Below are positions 7,001 to 15,065 of a stretch of DNA of 64,000 bases, in pieces; the stretch's first letter is position 1, and every line of letters starts with the position of its first letter. The position numbers were made by a program, and so were the translations under genes. Origin of the DNA: Roseibaca sp. Y0-43 (lineage in GTDB: Bacteria > Pseudomonadota > Alphaproteobacteria > Rhodobacterales > Rhodobacteraceae). The notes beneath the pieces were generated by a model. It saw only the letters and a program-made list of their open reading frames with translations. It did not search any database and was not told the origin of the DNA. The stretch covers positions 124,001 through 188,000 of the forward strand of contig NZ_JAFMPR010000005.1 in assembly GCF_020667835.1 (NCBI RefSeq), given 5' to 3'.

Positions 7001-9472
7001 ATGAATGTCCAATCCTCCCAGATGACCCCCGCCACCGAAATCGGGTTCGGCGTTGAGAAGCTCAGCTGTGCGGGCTGCGTGGGCCGGGCAGAGCGCGCCT
7101 TGGCAGAGGTGCCGGGCGTGCAGAGCGCGCGGGTCAATCTTGCGACCCACCGCGCAGAGGTGGCACTGGCCCCTGACGCCCACGTTTCGGACTTGCAAAC
7201 CGCGCTGCGCCGCGCGGGCTATCCGATGCGGGTGGAAACCGTCGAATTCGACGTGGACAACATGACCTGCGGATCGTGCATTGCGCGGGTGGAACAGGCG
7301 CTTGCGGCGCAACCCGGCGTCTTGCGCGCCAGCGCGAACCTGACCACAGGCCGCGCCGAAGCCGACCTGCTGGACGCAAGCGCGGCCCCTGCCCTTGCCC
7401 GCGCGCTGAACGCCGCAGGCTACCCCGCGCGCGCCGTGACCCATGCCGACCCAGCCGACCCCGGCGCCCGCCAGGCGCAAGAGGCGCGTGCCCTCTCGCG
7501 CCGCTTTCTGCTGGCGCTGGTTCTGACCTTGCCGGTTTTCATCGTGGAAATGGGCGGGCATCTGGTGCCGCCGTTTCATCACTGGCTGGTGAACAGCTTT
7601 GGCCAGACGCCGCTTTGGCTGGGGCAATTCCTGCTGACGAGCCTTGTGCTGATCGGTCCCGGTCGCGGTTTCTACACCAGCGGCCTGCCCGCGCTGGCGC
7701 GCGGCGCGCCCGATATGAACAGCCTTGTCGCCATCGGCACGCTGGCCGCGTGGGGCTATTCAACCGTTGCGCTCTTCGCGCCTTCGGTCCTGCCGGACCG
7801 CGCGCAGGCGGTGTATTTCGAAGCGGCGGCGGTGATCGTCACCCTGATCCTGCTGGGCCGCTGGCTGGAAGCGCGCGCGCGCGGGCGCACCGGCGCGGCG
7901 ATTGCGCGGCTGGTGGGCTTGCAGCCGCGCCACGCCCGCAAACTGGTGGACGGGGCCGAGGTCGAGGTGCCGCTGGACGAGGTATCGGATGGCGACATTC
8001 TGCGCTTGCGTCCGGGCGAACGTCTGGCCGCCGACGGCGTCCTGACAAGCCCCGCCGCGCTGATCGATGAAAGCATGATAACCGGAGAGCCCTTGCCCGC
8101 CGAGAAAACCACCGGGGCGAAGCTCGTGGGCGGCACGCTCAACGCGGGCGATGCGTTCGACATGCGTGTAACCGCAACCGGCGCTCAGACCGTGCTGTCG
8201 CAGATCATCCGCATGGTCGAACGCGCGCAGGGTGCGAAACTGCCGGTGCAGGCGCTGGTCGACAAGGTGACGATGTATTTCGTGCCCGTGGTCATGGGCA
8301 TCGCGGCGCTGACCGTGGCGCTGTGGCTGGCCTTTGGCGCGGGGCTGAACCTTGCGCTGGTGGCGGGCGTGTCGGTGCTGATTATCGCCTGCCCCTGTGC
8401 CATGGGGCTTGCGACACCCACATCCGTCATGGTGGGCACGGGCCGCGCGGCGGAACTGGGCGTGCTGTTTCGCAAGGGCACAGCGCTGCAACTGCTCGAG
8501 CGGGTGCGCGTCGTGGCCTTCGACAAGACCGGCACGCTGACCGAAGGGCGGCCCAGCCTGTCGCGCATCGTGATCACGGGCGCGCTGAACGAGGATGCAG
8601 CCCTTGGCCATGCCGCTGCGCTGGAACGCGATTCGGACCACCCCATCGCGCGCGCCCTGCGCGATGCAGCAGCCGCGCGCGGCATCGCTGTGCCAGATGC
8701 GCGGGGGGTGAAATCGCTGACGGGGCTTGGCCTGCGCGGCCAGATCGACGGGGCCGCCGTGCATCTGGGCGCGGCACGGCTGCTGACGCAGGAAGGAATT
8801 GACATCTCCGCCTTGGCCAGCGCCGCCGAAGCGGCCGCGCGAAAGGGCGAAACCCCGTTCTACCTCGCCATCGACGGCCAGCTTGCCGCACTTATCTGCG
8901 TGGCTGACCGCCCGCGCGACGGGGCCGCGCAGATGATCGCAGAGCTGCACAAGCGCGGGCTGCAAGTGGCCATGATAACGGGCGACGCGCAGGCAACCGC
9001 CACGGCCATCGCGCGCGATCTGGGGATTGACCATTTCGTGGCAGAGGTGATGCCCAAATCCAAGCTGTCGGCCGTGCAAGACTTGCGCGCGGCGCATGGC
9101 CCGGTAGCCTTCGTGGGCGACGGGATCAACGATGCACCCGCGCTGGCAGAGGCGGATGTGGGCCTTGCCATCGGCAGCGGCACCGATGTCGCGGTAGAGG
9201 CGGCGGATATCGTCCTCGCCTCCAGCCGCCCGCAAGCGGTGCTGGCGGCGCTGGACCTGTCGCAGCAAACGATGCGGAACATTCGCCAGAACCTGTTCTG
9301 GGCCTTTGCCTATAACACCGCGCTGGTGCCCGTGGCGGCGGGGCTTCTGTATCCGACCTTCGGGATCATGCTCTCGCCCATGTTGGCGGCGGGGGCAATG
9401 GCGCTCAGTTCCGTTTTCGTATTGTCCAACGCGCTGCGGCTGCGCTTCGCAGGATCGAGAGGTATCGCATGA
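7001..9472 (+). CDS. copA: Copper-exporting P1B-type ATPase
   Basis: 823 residues. Two heavy-metal-associated domains carry CAGC (Cys23/Cys26) and CGSC (Cys90/Cys93). Membrane segments, an actuator loop with MITGEPLPAEK, the intramembrane copper site CPC at residues 464-466 (IIACPCAMGLATP), the phosphorylation site DKTGTLTEG (Asp508), the HP motif DSDHPIARAL and the hinge GDGINDAPALAEADVGLAIG follow in the expected order. It pumps Cu(I) from the cytoplasm to the periplasm at the cost of ATP. The ATG at 7001 starts 28 bp past the CueR-controlled -10 box; the frame is open further upstream but would include the promoter. Its stop overlaps the cueR start (ATGA). Confidence 0.96.
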   Translation: MNVQSSQMTPATEIGFGVEKLSCAGCVGRAERALAEVPGVQSARVNLATHRAEVALAPDAHVSDLQTALRRAGYPMRVETVEFDVDNMTCGSCIARVEQALAAQPGVLRASANLTTGRAEADLLDASAAPALARALNAAGYPARAVTHADPADPGARQAQEARALSRRFLLALVLTLPVFIVEMGGHLVPPFHHWLVNSFGQTPLWLGQFLLTSLVLIGPGRGFYTSGLPALARGAPDMNSLVAIGTLAAWGYSTVALFAPSVLPDRAQAVYFEAAAVIVTLILLGRWLEARARGRTGAAIARLVGLQPRHARKLVDGAEVEVPLDEVSDGDILRLRPGERLAADGVLTSPAALIDESMITGEPLPAEKTTGAKLVGGTLNAGDAFDMRVTATGAQTVLSQIIRMVERAQGAKLPVQALVDKVTMYFVPVVMGIAALTVALWLAFGAGLNLALVAGVSVLIIACPCAMGLATPTSVMVGTGRAAELGVLFRKGTALQLLERVRVVAFDKTGTLTEGRPSLSRIVITGALNEDAALGHAAALERDSDHPIARALRDAAAARGIAVPDARGVKSLTGLGLRGQIDGAAVHLGAARLLTQEGIDISALASAAEAAARKGETPFYLAIDGQLAALICVADRPRDGAAQMIAELHKRGLQVAMITGDAQATATAIARDLGIDHFVAEVMPKSKLSAVQDLRAAHGPVAFVGDGINDAPALAEADVGLAIGSGTDVAVEAADIVLASSRPQAVLAALDLSQQTMRNIRQNLFWAFAYNTALVPVAAGLLYPTFGIMLSPMLAAGAMALSSVFVLSNALRLRFAGSRGIA

Positions 9473-9858
9473 ACATATCCGACGCGGGCGCACGCTCTGG
9501 CCTGCCGCCCAAGACCATCCGCTTTTACGAAGAGATCGGGCTGATTACGCCCGCGCGCCTGCCCAATGGGTATCGCGATTTTTCCGACGAAGACCTGCAC
9601 AAGCTGGCCTTCCTGCGCCGCGCCCGTGCGCTGGGATTTTCGGTTCAGGAATGCCGCCAGTTGCTGGGCCTGTATACGGATCAAAGCCGCGCAAGCGCGG
9701 ATGTGAAGGCCTTGGCCAGCGCGCAATTGGAACGGATCGACCAGCAACTGGCCGAATTGCAGGAAATGCGCCGCACGCTGGCACAGCTGATTTCCGCCTG
9801 CGCGGGCGATGCGCGGCCCGATTGCCCGATCCTGTCGGACCTCGCACAAGAAGAGTAG
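9469..9858 (+). CDS. cueR: Cu(I)-responsive MerR-family regulator CueR
   Basis: 129 residues. A winged-helix N-terminus (ISDAGARSGLPPKTIRFYEE, GLITPARLPNGYRDF) is followed by a dimerisation helix. The C-terminal metal loop is CAGDARPDC, that is Cys111-X7-Cys119. A C-X7-C spacing in this loop is the Cu(I)/Ag(I) signature of CueR. The protein activates the 19-bp-spacer promoter seen before copA. It overlaps copA by 4 bp (ATGA), so sensor and pump are translationally coupled and the regulator is made from the promoter it controls. In E. coli cueR is instead a separate, distant gene. Confidence 0.95.
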   Translation: MNISDAGARSGLPPKTIRFYEEIGLITPARLPNGYRDFSDEDLHKLAFLRRARALGFSVQECRQLLGLYTDQSRASADVKALASAQLERIDQQLAELQEMRRTLAQLISACAGDARPDCPILSDLAQEE

Positions 9859-9862
9859 CCCG

Positions 9863-10120
9863 TCAGGCGGTCGCTTTCTGCGCCTTGACCACGGGTTTGG
9901 GCGCGGGCTTGCTGGCGCGCGGGCGACGGTGCAGCGGCGTGGGCTTGGGGGCCGCGCGCCGCAGGCTTTCGGCTTCCGCCGCGACCTCTGCCGCGCTTTC
10001 ATGCGGCATCGCACTTGCCATGTTGCACAGCATCTTCAGATAGGCTTGTTGCTGTTGGCGCATCAGGTTTGCCCAGACCATCGAGCTTTTCAGCCAGAAT
10101 GTCAGCGGATCGAATGCCAT
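9863..10120 (-). CDS. Small uncharacterised protein, possibly phasin-like
   Basis: 85 residues from MAFDPLTFWLKSSMVWANLM. The N-terminal half is an amphipathic helix with a QQQQAY run. The C-terminal half is a Pro/Ala/Lys/Arg-rich tail (APKPTPLHRRPRASKPAPKP). The N-terminus vaguely recalls polyhydroxyalkanoate granule phasin-type proteins, but this is a weak resemblance. GGAGGG lies six bases before the ATG at 10120, which decides the start. It ends five bases from the cueR stop, convergently. Function not assigned. Confidence 0.6.
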   Translation of the reverse strand: MAFDPLTFWLKSSMVWANLMRQQQQAYLKMLCNMASAMPHESAAEVAAEAESLRRAAPKPTPLHRRPRASKPAPKPVVKAQKATA

Positions 10121-10427
10121 GTTTCCCTCCAAACTGCCGCTTGTCCCTTGCAAGCCGGCTTTCCCTAGATGCAGCCTTAGCCGATTTCCTGTGACACTGC
10201 CTTGACGTAGCGCATGAAACCGACGCGATGTCGCGAGTGTTGCGCAAGGCACTTCGTTTCAGCTACCGAAGGCCCGCGCCCGCTGTCAAAGCCAAGCGCG
10301 GTCACAGCCGATAACAAACGCGCAACTGCGCAAGCATTCAGCACATGCCGCCCCTTTTGCCCGCGCGGCGCTTGCGCAACAGGCAGGCTTGCGGCATTCA
10401 ACCTGAAGGCAAACCAAGGGGCGGGCC
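10121..10427. other. Intergenic region without recognised gene
   Basis: These 307 bp lie between the divergent starts of the small protein at 10120 and the DUF1499 gene at 10428. The stretch must carry both promoters, but I see no convincing -35/-10 pair, RNA gene or repeat. Open frames here have no ribosome-binding site or recognisable product. Confidence 0.5.
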
Positions 10428-10877
10428 ATGCTGAAAATGATCTTTGTGGTGCTTTTGGTGCTTGGCGCGGCGGGCATGGCCTATGTGCGCCTTGCCCCGC
10501 ATGACCTGGCACGCTGGCATCTGGACCCGCGCCGCGTGGCACGGCCCGAGACACCCAATTTTCACCTTTTGCGCATGGGCGACGGCGATGCGCCCGCGCC
10601 CTTGTTCGAGATGTCCCCCGCTGACCTGGCAGAGCGGCTTTACGCGGTCGCCACGGCGGATGGCACGACGCTTCTGGCCGGAAGCGTGGCCGAGGGGCAT
10701 ATGACATTTCTGTCACGCTCGCGGCTGATGGGCTTTCCCGATTACACCACCGTGCTGATCGAACCCGCGGGCGATGGCGCCATGCTGACCGCATTCGCCC
10801 GCGCCCGCTTTGGCTATTCCGACATGGGCGTGAACCGCGCGCGGCTGGATGGCTGGATCGCAGAGCTTAGCGGCTAA
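10428..10877 (+). CDS. DUF1499 domain-containing protein
   Basis: 149 residues with one N-terminal membrane anchor (MLKMIFVVLLVLGAAGMAYV). The C-terminal block HMTFLSRSRLMGFPDYTTV and FARARFGYSDMGVNRARLDGWI is characteristic of DUF1499. The family has no established biochemical role that I can name. The protein is probably membrane-anchored with its domain in the periplasm. Its last 11 bases overlap the 3' end of the convergent SH3 protein gene. Confidence 0.82.
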   Translation: MLKMIFVVLLVLGAAGMAYVRLAPHDLARWHLDPRRVARPETPNFHLLRMGDGDAPAPLFEMSPADLAERLYAVATADGTTLLAGSVAEGHMTFLSRSRLMGFPDYTTVLIEPAGDGAMLTAFARARFGYSDMGVNRARLDGWIAELSG

Positions 10878-11478
10878 GGCTGCAACAGCCCGTCAGAAGC
10901 GGGCCATCCAGCCCCAGCATGAGCGCCACGCGCAGCCCATAGGCGCGGTCGCTCATCCCGTCATTGCAAGCGGCGGGGTAGATATGGGCCACCCCCGGCC
11001 CAGACGGCGCGGCAAAACGCAGCATCCGTGTCAGATCGCCCGGCAGGCCGGTGTCCTGGGCCAGCCACAAGGGCAGGTCTTGCGGGTCCGTGTCGGGGCT
11101 GGAATAGGTCAGCGCGCCGCCTTCGGCATCCAGCGACCAGAAGGGTTCGGTGCCGAAACAGCCCAAGCCCACGGGCAGGTTGTAATTGTCGATCGCCACG
11201 CCCTGCGCGGACATGTAGCGAAGTGCGACCCAGCCCGACCCCTCGCCCGTGTTCACCTGTCCCCATGTGCCCGCCTCATTGGTGGCGACCACCTCTATCC
11301 CGCGCGCATCGGGGGGCAAGCTGCCTAGGATGGGCGCATCGGCGGAAGGTTCGGCGCGAATGTTCAGCACGTCATCCATCGCCACGTCCCGCACGTCGTA
11401 AAGCTGCGGCAGGCTTTGCGCGGCGGCCCCGCTCAGCCCAAGCCACACCGCAAGTGCTGCCACTCCAAAAGCACGCAT
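10867..11478 (-). CDS. Secreted SH3-domain protein
   Basis: 203 residues with a cleavable signal peptide (MRAFGVAALAVWLGLSGAAAQ). A bacterial SH3-like domain follows (DDVLNIRAEPSADAPILGSL, WGQVNTGEGSGWVALRYM), then a Cys-containing C-terminal domain with GLGCFGTEPFWSL and a terminal CC pair. The GCFGTEPFW motif occurs in conserved alphaproteobacterial periplasmic proteins whose function is unknown. The start at 11478 is preceded by GGAGGGG and begins the signal peptide. It is convergent with and overlaps the DUF1499 gene. Confidence 0.72.
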   Translation of the reverse strand: MRAFGVAALAVWLGLSGAAAQSLPQLYDVRDVAMDDVLNIRAEPSADAPILGSLPPDARGIEVVATNEAGTWGQVNTGEGSGWVALRYMSAQGVAIDNYNLPVGLGCFGTEPFWSLDAEGGALTYSSPDTDPQDLPLWLAQDTGLPGDLTRMLRFAAPSGPGVAHIYPAACNDGMSDRAYGLRVALMLGLDGPLLTGCCSLSR

Positions 11479-11532
11479 CTTCCCCTCCGTGTTCATGCCA
11501 GGCGGGAAAAGCATAGCACAGATCCGCGCGGG

Positions 11533-12009
11533 TCAGCCTTTCATCTGTTCCAGCGGGATCTCGGTCGTGAACTTGATCTCTTCCATCGACAACAGCGCCG
11601 TGACGTTGAAGATGCTGACATCCGCGATCAGGGATTGGTAGAAACGGTCATAAGCGCGGGCATTGGCCACGCGCACTTTCAGGATATAGTCGATGTCGCC
11701 CGCCAGCCGGTGCGCTTCCATCACCTCTGGCCGCGCGCGCACGGCGCGCAGAAAAGCCGCTTGCCATTCAGCCTCGTGCGAGGAGGTGCGCACCAGCACG
11801 AAGAAACACGCTTCCAGCCCCAGTTCGTATTCATCCAGAAGCACGGTGTAATTGCGGATCACGCCCGCTGCGCGCAGTTTACGGATGCGGTTCCAGACGG
11901 GCGTTTTGCTGGACCCGGTCTTGCGCGCGATCTCGTCAAGCGACTGGCTGGCATCGCGCTGCAATTCCGCCAATATCCGCTTGTCCAGATCATCCAGCTC
12001 TGCTGACAT
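11533..12009 (-). CDS. Lrp/AsnC-family transcriptional regulator
   Basis: 158 residues. The N-terminal HTH reads LDDLDKRILAELQRDASQSL, ARKTGSSKTPVWNRIRKL. The C-terminal RAM ligand-binding domain includes GDIDYILKVRVANARAYDRF. This is the usual domain order and length of Lrp/AsnC regulators, which sense amino acids as octamers. The ligand cannot be read from sequence. It is divergent from ferredoxin-NADP reductase. A 10-bp inverted repeat (AAAATATTCC/GGAATATTTT) just upstream is a likely autoregulatory site. The start at 12009 begins the family's N-terminus; the frame is open to 12099. Confidence 0.9.
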   Translation of the reverse strand: MSAELDDLDKRILAELQRDASQSLDEIARKTGSSKTPVWNRIRKLRAAGVIRNYTVLLDEYELGLEACFFVLVRTSSHEAEWQAAFLRAVRARPEVMEAHRLAGDIDYILKVRVANARAYDRFYQSLIADVSIFNVTALLSMEEIKFTTEIPLEQMKG

Positions 12010-12038
12010 AATTCGCGCCCCCTTGGTGATTTCGGGGT

Positions 12039-12086
12039 AAAATATTCCAAAAATGCGCAATCCGAAAGCCCGATGCGGAATATTTT
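12039..12086. promoter_or_regulatory. Inverted repeat upstream of the Lrp-type gene
   Basis: AAAATATTCC at 12039-12048 and GGAATATTTT at 12077-12086 form a perfect 10-bp inverted repeat with a 28-bp spacer, giving a 38-bp centre-to-centre distance. It sits 30-77 bp before the regulator's start, a typical place for Lrp autoregulation. Confidence 0.5.
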
Positions 12087-12135
12087 TCCACTTATGCACA
12101 ACGCCTTCTCAGAATCGCGCAAGCCCGTCTTGATC

Positions 12136-12149
12136 TTGACCTGCATCAA
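12136..12149. promoter_or_regulatory. FNR/FnrL-type box before ferredoxin-NADP reductase
   Basis: TTGAC-CTGC-ATCAA matches the FNR-family consensus TTGAT-N4-ATCAA with a single mismatch. It lies 76 bp upstream of the reductase ATG, within range to act on its promoter. In Rhodobacter relatives this box is bound by FnrL or its homologues under low oxygen. Confidence 0.55.
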
Positions 12150-12224
12150 GGCTTAGTGACCGGGCAAAGCCGTATCACGGCCAACAGTTTGACGCCCCGC
12201 CGTCCCAGCTTGAAAGTTGCAGCC

Positions 12225-13031
12225 ATGACCGACCAGACAGCCCCCGCAAAGGCGACGCCCACCTTGCCAGACGCGCAAACCGTCACCTCGGTCACGCATT
12301 ACACCGACCGGCTGTTCGCGTTCCGCTGCACGCGCCCGCAATCGCTGCGGTTCCGCTCGGGCGAATTTGTGATGATCGGGCTGATGGGCGACAATGGCAA
12401 ACCGCTGTTGCGCGCCTATTCCATCGCTTCGCCCTCTTGGGACGAAGAGTTGGAATTCTATTCGATCAAGGTGCCCGATGGCCCGCTGACCTCGCGCCTG
12501 CAACATATCCAGCCGGGCGAGCAGATCATCCTGCGCCCCAAACCCGTGGGCACGCTGGTGCTGGACGCGCTGTTGCCCGGCAAGCGGTTGTGGATGCTGG
12601 CCACCGGCACCGGCATCGCGCCCTTCGCCTCGCTGTTGCGCGACCCCGAGACATGGGAGAAATACGAGCAGGTCATCGTCATGCACACCTGCCGCGAGGC
12701 GGCGGAACTGACCTATGGCCGCAACCTTGTCGAAGCACTGCCCGAAGACCCGCTGATCGGCGAATTGGTGGCGGGCAAGCTGCTGTATTACCCCTGCACC
12801 ACCCGCGAAGAAACCGCGCATATGGGCCGGATTACAGACAACATGACCTCTGGCAAGGTCTTTGCCAATCTGGGCATCCCGCCGCTGGACCCGGCAATCG
12901 ACCGCGCGATGGTCTGCGGCTCGCTGGCCTTCAACCTCGACATCAAGAAGGTGCTGGAAGAGGCGGGCCTGACCGAGGGCGCGAACAGCGCGCCTGCCGA
13001 ATACGTGGTCGAGAAAGCCTTCGTGGACTAA
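12225..13031 (+). CDS. fpr: Ferredoxin--NADP+ reductase
   Basis: 268 residues. An FAD-binding barrel with LLRAYSIASPSWDEELEFYS (RxYS motif) is followed by the NADP-binding half with MLATGTGIAPFASLLRDPETW and MVCGSLAFNLDIKKVL. The C-terminal AEYVVEKAFVD is typical of the bacterial short FPR class. It shuttles electrons between NADP(H) and ferredoxin or flavodoxin in the cytoplasm. The start at 12225 begins the conserved N-terminus. Divergent from the Lrp-type gene; the FNR-type box 76 bp upstream suggests oxygen-dependent expression. Confidence 0.93.
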   Translation: MTDQTAPAKATPTLPDAQTVTSVTHYTDRLFAFRCTRPQSLRFRSGEFVMIGLMGDNGKPLLRAYSIASPSWDEELEFYSIKVPDGPLTSRLQHIQPGEQIILRPKPVGTLVLDALLPGKRLWMLATGTGIAPFASLLRDPETWEKYEQVIVMHTCREAAELTYGRNLVEALPEDPLIGELVAGKLLYYPCTTREETAHMGRITDNMTSGKVFANLGIPPLDPAIDRAMVCGSLAFNLDIKKVLEEAGLTEGANSAPAEYVVEKAFVD

Positions 13032-13044
13032 ACCCCAAGCCGCG

Positions 13045-13251
13045 TCACTTGTAGACCGCGCGTCGGTCGGCGAGTGCGCGCACGCGCTTGCGCCAAGCGC
13101 GGTAGCTGCCCGGTTTCAACGCGCGCCGCATCAAGGCCTGCACCTCGTCGGCGCGCAGGCCGTATTGCGCGCGGATCTCGGCAAAGCTGACATGATCGCT
13201 TAGCGCCATCTCGATCACCTCGCTGATCGCGGCGTCATCCAGTTGCGGCAT
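13045..13251 (-). CDS. TIGR03643/DUF2805-like small protein
   Basis: 68 residues: MPQLDDAAISEVIEMALSDH, then VSFAEIRAQYGLRADEVQALMRRAL and YRAWRKRV. The pattern (an acidic helix, then AQYGL..DEVQ.LMRR.LKP.S...WRKRV) matches a small conserved family known as TIGR03643/DUF2805, which looks like a DNA-binding helix-turn-helix fold. Function unknown. CAGGAACAG precedes the ATG at 13251; a slightly longer start at 13284 is possible. It is divergent from the renalase-like oxidoreductase, with about 67 bp between the starts. Confidence 0.72.
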   Translation of the reverse strand: MPQLDDAAISEVIEMALSDHVSFAEIRAQYGLRADEVQALMRRALKPGSYRAWRKRVRALADRRAVYK

Positions 13252-13318
13252 CTGTTCCTGTCCGTTGACGATGGCCCGTGCCGCCATAGCTAGACCCGCG
13301 ACGGCGAAGGGCAAAGGC

Positions 13319-14260
13319 ATGGCAGGGGCAACGGGTACCATCATCATCGGCGCGGGCATCACCGGCATCACCTGCGCGCGCGCCTTGGCGCAGGCGGGAA
13401 CGCCCGTTCGCCTGCTGGACAAGGGACGCGGCATTGGCGGGCGGATGGCCACGAAGCGCGTGCAGGCGGCGGGCCTGTCGCTGCATTACGATCACGGCGC
13501 GCAATATATCCGCCCGCGCGACCCGGCCTTTGCGGCAGAGCTTTTGGCGGCAGGCGCAAGCGTCTGGGGCGAAAGCGACAGGCTGGTCGGCCAGCCCGGC
13601 ATGTCGTCCCTGCCCCGCGCGATGGCCGATGGGCTGGACGTGGCGCAAGGGGTCGAGGTGACGGGCCTGCACCACGCGGGCGGGCTGTGGCATCTGGAAA
13701 CAAGCGCAGGCGACCACATGGCCCGGCGCGTGGTCCTGACCATTCCCGCGCCGCAAGCCTTGGCGCTTCTGGGCCGCGATCACCCGCTTGCCCCGGAGTT
13801 GTCGGCTGTGCAGATGGCCCCCTGCCTGACCCTGATGGCCAGCTTTCCGGCGGACAGCCCCGCACCTTTCGCCGCGCGTCTGGACCCGGATCACCCGCTG
13901 GCATGGGTCGCGCAGGACACCACCAAGCCCGACCGGCCCAAGGGCGTGGTCACATGGGTTGCCCAAGCCAGCGCCGCCTTTTCGGCACAGCATCTGGACC
14001 AATCGCCGGATGGTATTCTCGCCGACATGCTGCCCCACCTTTGTGCGCTGTTGGGCACCGCACCGAACCAATCCCTCCACGCGCAAGTTCATCGCTGGCG
14101 CTACGCGCAAGCCACGCAGCCCTTGGGCCGCGCGTTCCTGCGCGCGGCGCATGGGCTGTATGTCGGCGGTGACTGGTGCCTTGGCCCGCGCGCCGAAGAC
14201 GGCTGGGCCAGCGGGCGCGCGATGGCTAAAGCTATCCTGACGGGGGCCGATGCTGACTGA
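13319..14260 (+). CDS. FAD-dependent amine oxidase / renalase-like oxidoreductase
   Basis: 313 residues. The N-terminus is a Rossmann FAD motif, TIIIGAGITGITCARALAQAG, with LLDKGRGIGGRMATKR completing the dinucleotide site. HYDHGAQYIRPRD follows. The C-terminal LYVGGDWCLGPRAEDGWASG is the second FAD-contacting block. This is the layout of bacterial renalase-like oxidoreductases (COG3380). The substrate is unknown; family members oxidise isomeric dihydro-nicotinamides. The start at 13319 has AAGGGCAAAGG before it; alternatives at 13271 or TTG 13265 exist. It overlaps the next gene by 11 bp. Confidence 0.82.
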   Translation: MAGATGTIIIGAGITGITCARALAQAGTPVRLLDKGRGIGGRMATKRVQAAGLSLHYDHGAQYIRPRDPAFAAELLAAGASVWGESDRLVGQPGMSSLPRAMADGLDVAQGVEVTGLHHAGGLWHLETSAGDHMARRVVLTIPAPQALALLGRDHPLAPELSAVQMAPCLTLMASFPADSPAPFAARLDPDHPLAWVAQDTTKPDRPKGVVTWVAQASAAFSAQHLDQSPDGILADMLPHLCALLGTAPNQSLHAQVHRWRYAQATQPLGRAFLRAAHGLYVGGDWCLGPRAEDGWASGRAMAKAILTGADAD

Positions 14261-15065
14261 CCCGCGCATCCAAGGTTTGCTGCGGCTGATCCTCGCCGCG
14301 CTCCGCCCGCCCCCCGGTGCGGGCCGGATCGCGCTGGCGCTGGCGATGGGCGCGCTGACGCATCTGGCCTTTGCCGCGGGCGTTCTGGCGATGATAACCG
14401 CCATGTTCTTCGGCATGAGCGAAAGCTGGGGACGGGTGCCGCAGCCTTGGGCCTGGGGCGTGAATGCGCTTCTCATCGTGCAATTCCCGCTGGCGCATTC
14501 GCTGTTTCTGACCAGACCCGGCGGGCGGCTTCTGGCCCGGCTTGTCCCCGGCCCGCATGGCGCGACGCTGGCCACCACCACCTACGCGCTGATCGCGTCG
14601 CTGCAATTGCTGGCGCTGTTCGCGCTCTGGACCCCTTCGGGCATTATCTGGTGGCGGGCCGAGGGCCTTGCGTTCTGGGGCATCTGTGCGGCCTATGCGG
14701 CTGCATGGCTTCTGCTGCTGAAAGCCAGCTTCGACGCGGGCGCCGAGGTGCAATCGGGCGCGCTAGGGTGGATGTCGCTCATGGCGCGCAAGGCCCCGCG
14801 CTTTCCCGACATGCCCACGCTGGGCCTGTTTCGCGTTATCCGACAGCCGATCTACGTGGCCTTCGCCCTCACGCTCTGGGCGGTTCCGGTGTGGACACCC
14901 GACCAGTTGCTTCTGGCCACCAGCTACACCGCCTATTGCCTGCTCGCGCCCCGCCTGAAAGAGCGCCGCTTCGCCGCCCGCTACGGCCCTCGTTTCGCGC
15001 GCTACCGGGCACAGGTGCCCTATGCCTTTCCCGCCTTCAAACGAAAGCAAGACGATGCGCAATGA
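14250..15065 (+). CDS. Membrane methyltransferase of the NnrU/isoprenylcysteine-MT/MddA type
   Basis: 271 residues with six or so hydrophobic segments (LAFAAGVLAMITAMFFGM, ALIASLQLLALFALW, FWGICAAYAAAWLLLL). A cytosolic end has LGLFRVIRQPIYVAFALTLW and ERRFAARYGPRFARYRAQVP, where R-x-P-Y and the E-R/R-Y-G motif bind S-adenosylmethionine in this superfamily. MddA (methanethiol S-methyltransferase) and NnrU belong here; I cannot decide between them. It overlaps both neighbours by exactly 11 bp, implying translational coupling. Confidence 0.72.
   Translation: MLTDPRIQGLLRLILAALRPPPGAGRIALALAMGALTHLAFAAGVLAMITAMFFGMSESWGRVPQPWAWGVNALLIVQFPLAHSLFLTRPGGRLLARLVPGPHGATLATTTYALIASLQLLALFALWTPSGIIWWRAEGLAFWGICAAYAAAWLLLLKASFDAGAEVQSGALGWMSLMARKAPRFPDMPTLGLFRVIRQPIYVAFALTLWAVPVWTPDQLLLATSYTAYCLLAPRLKERRFAARYGPRFARYRAQVPYAFPAFKRKQDDAQ

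Noticed and set aside
7760-9493. Long minus-strand open frame opposite copA (577 codons)
   Set aside because: A GC-rich shadow of a certain gene; the translation is rich in Gln, His and Arg without domains, and the sense frame has every P-type ATPase motif.
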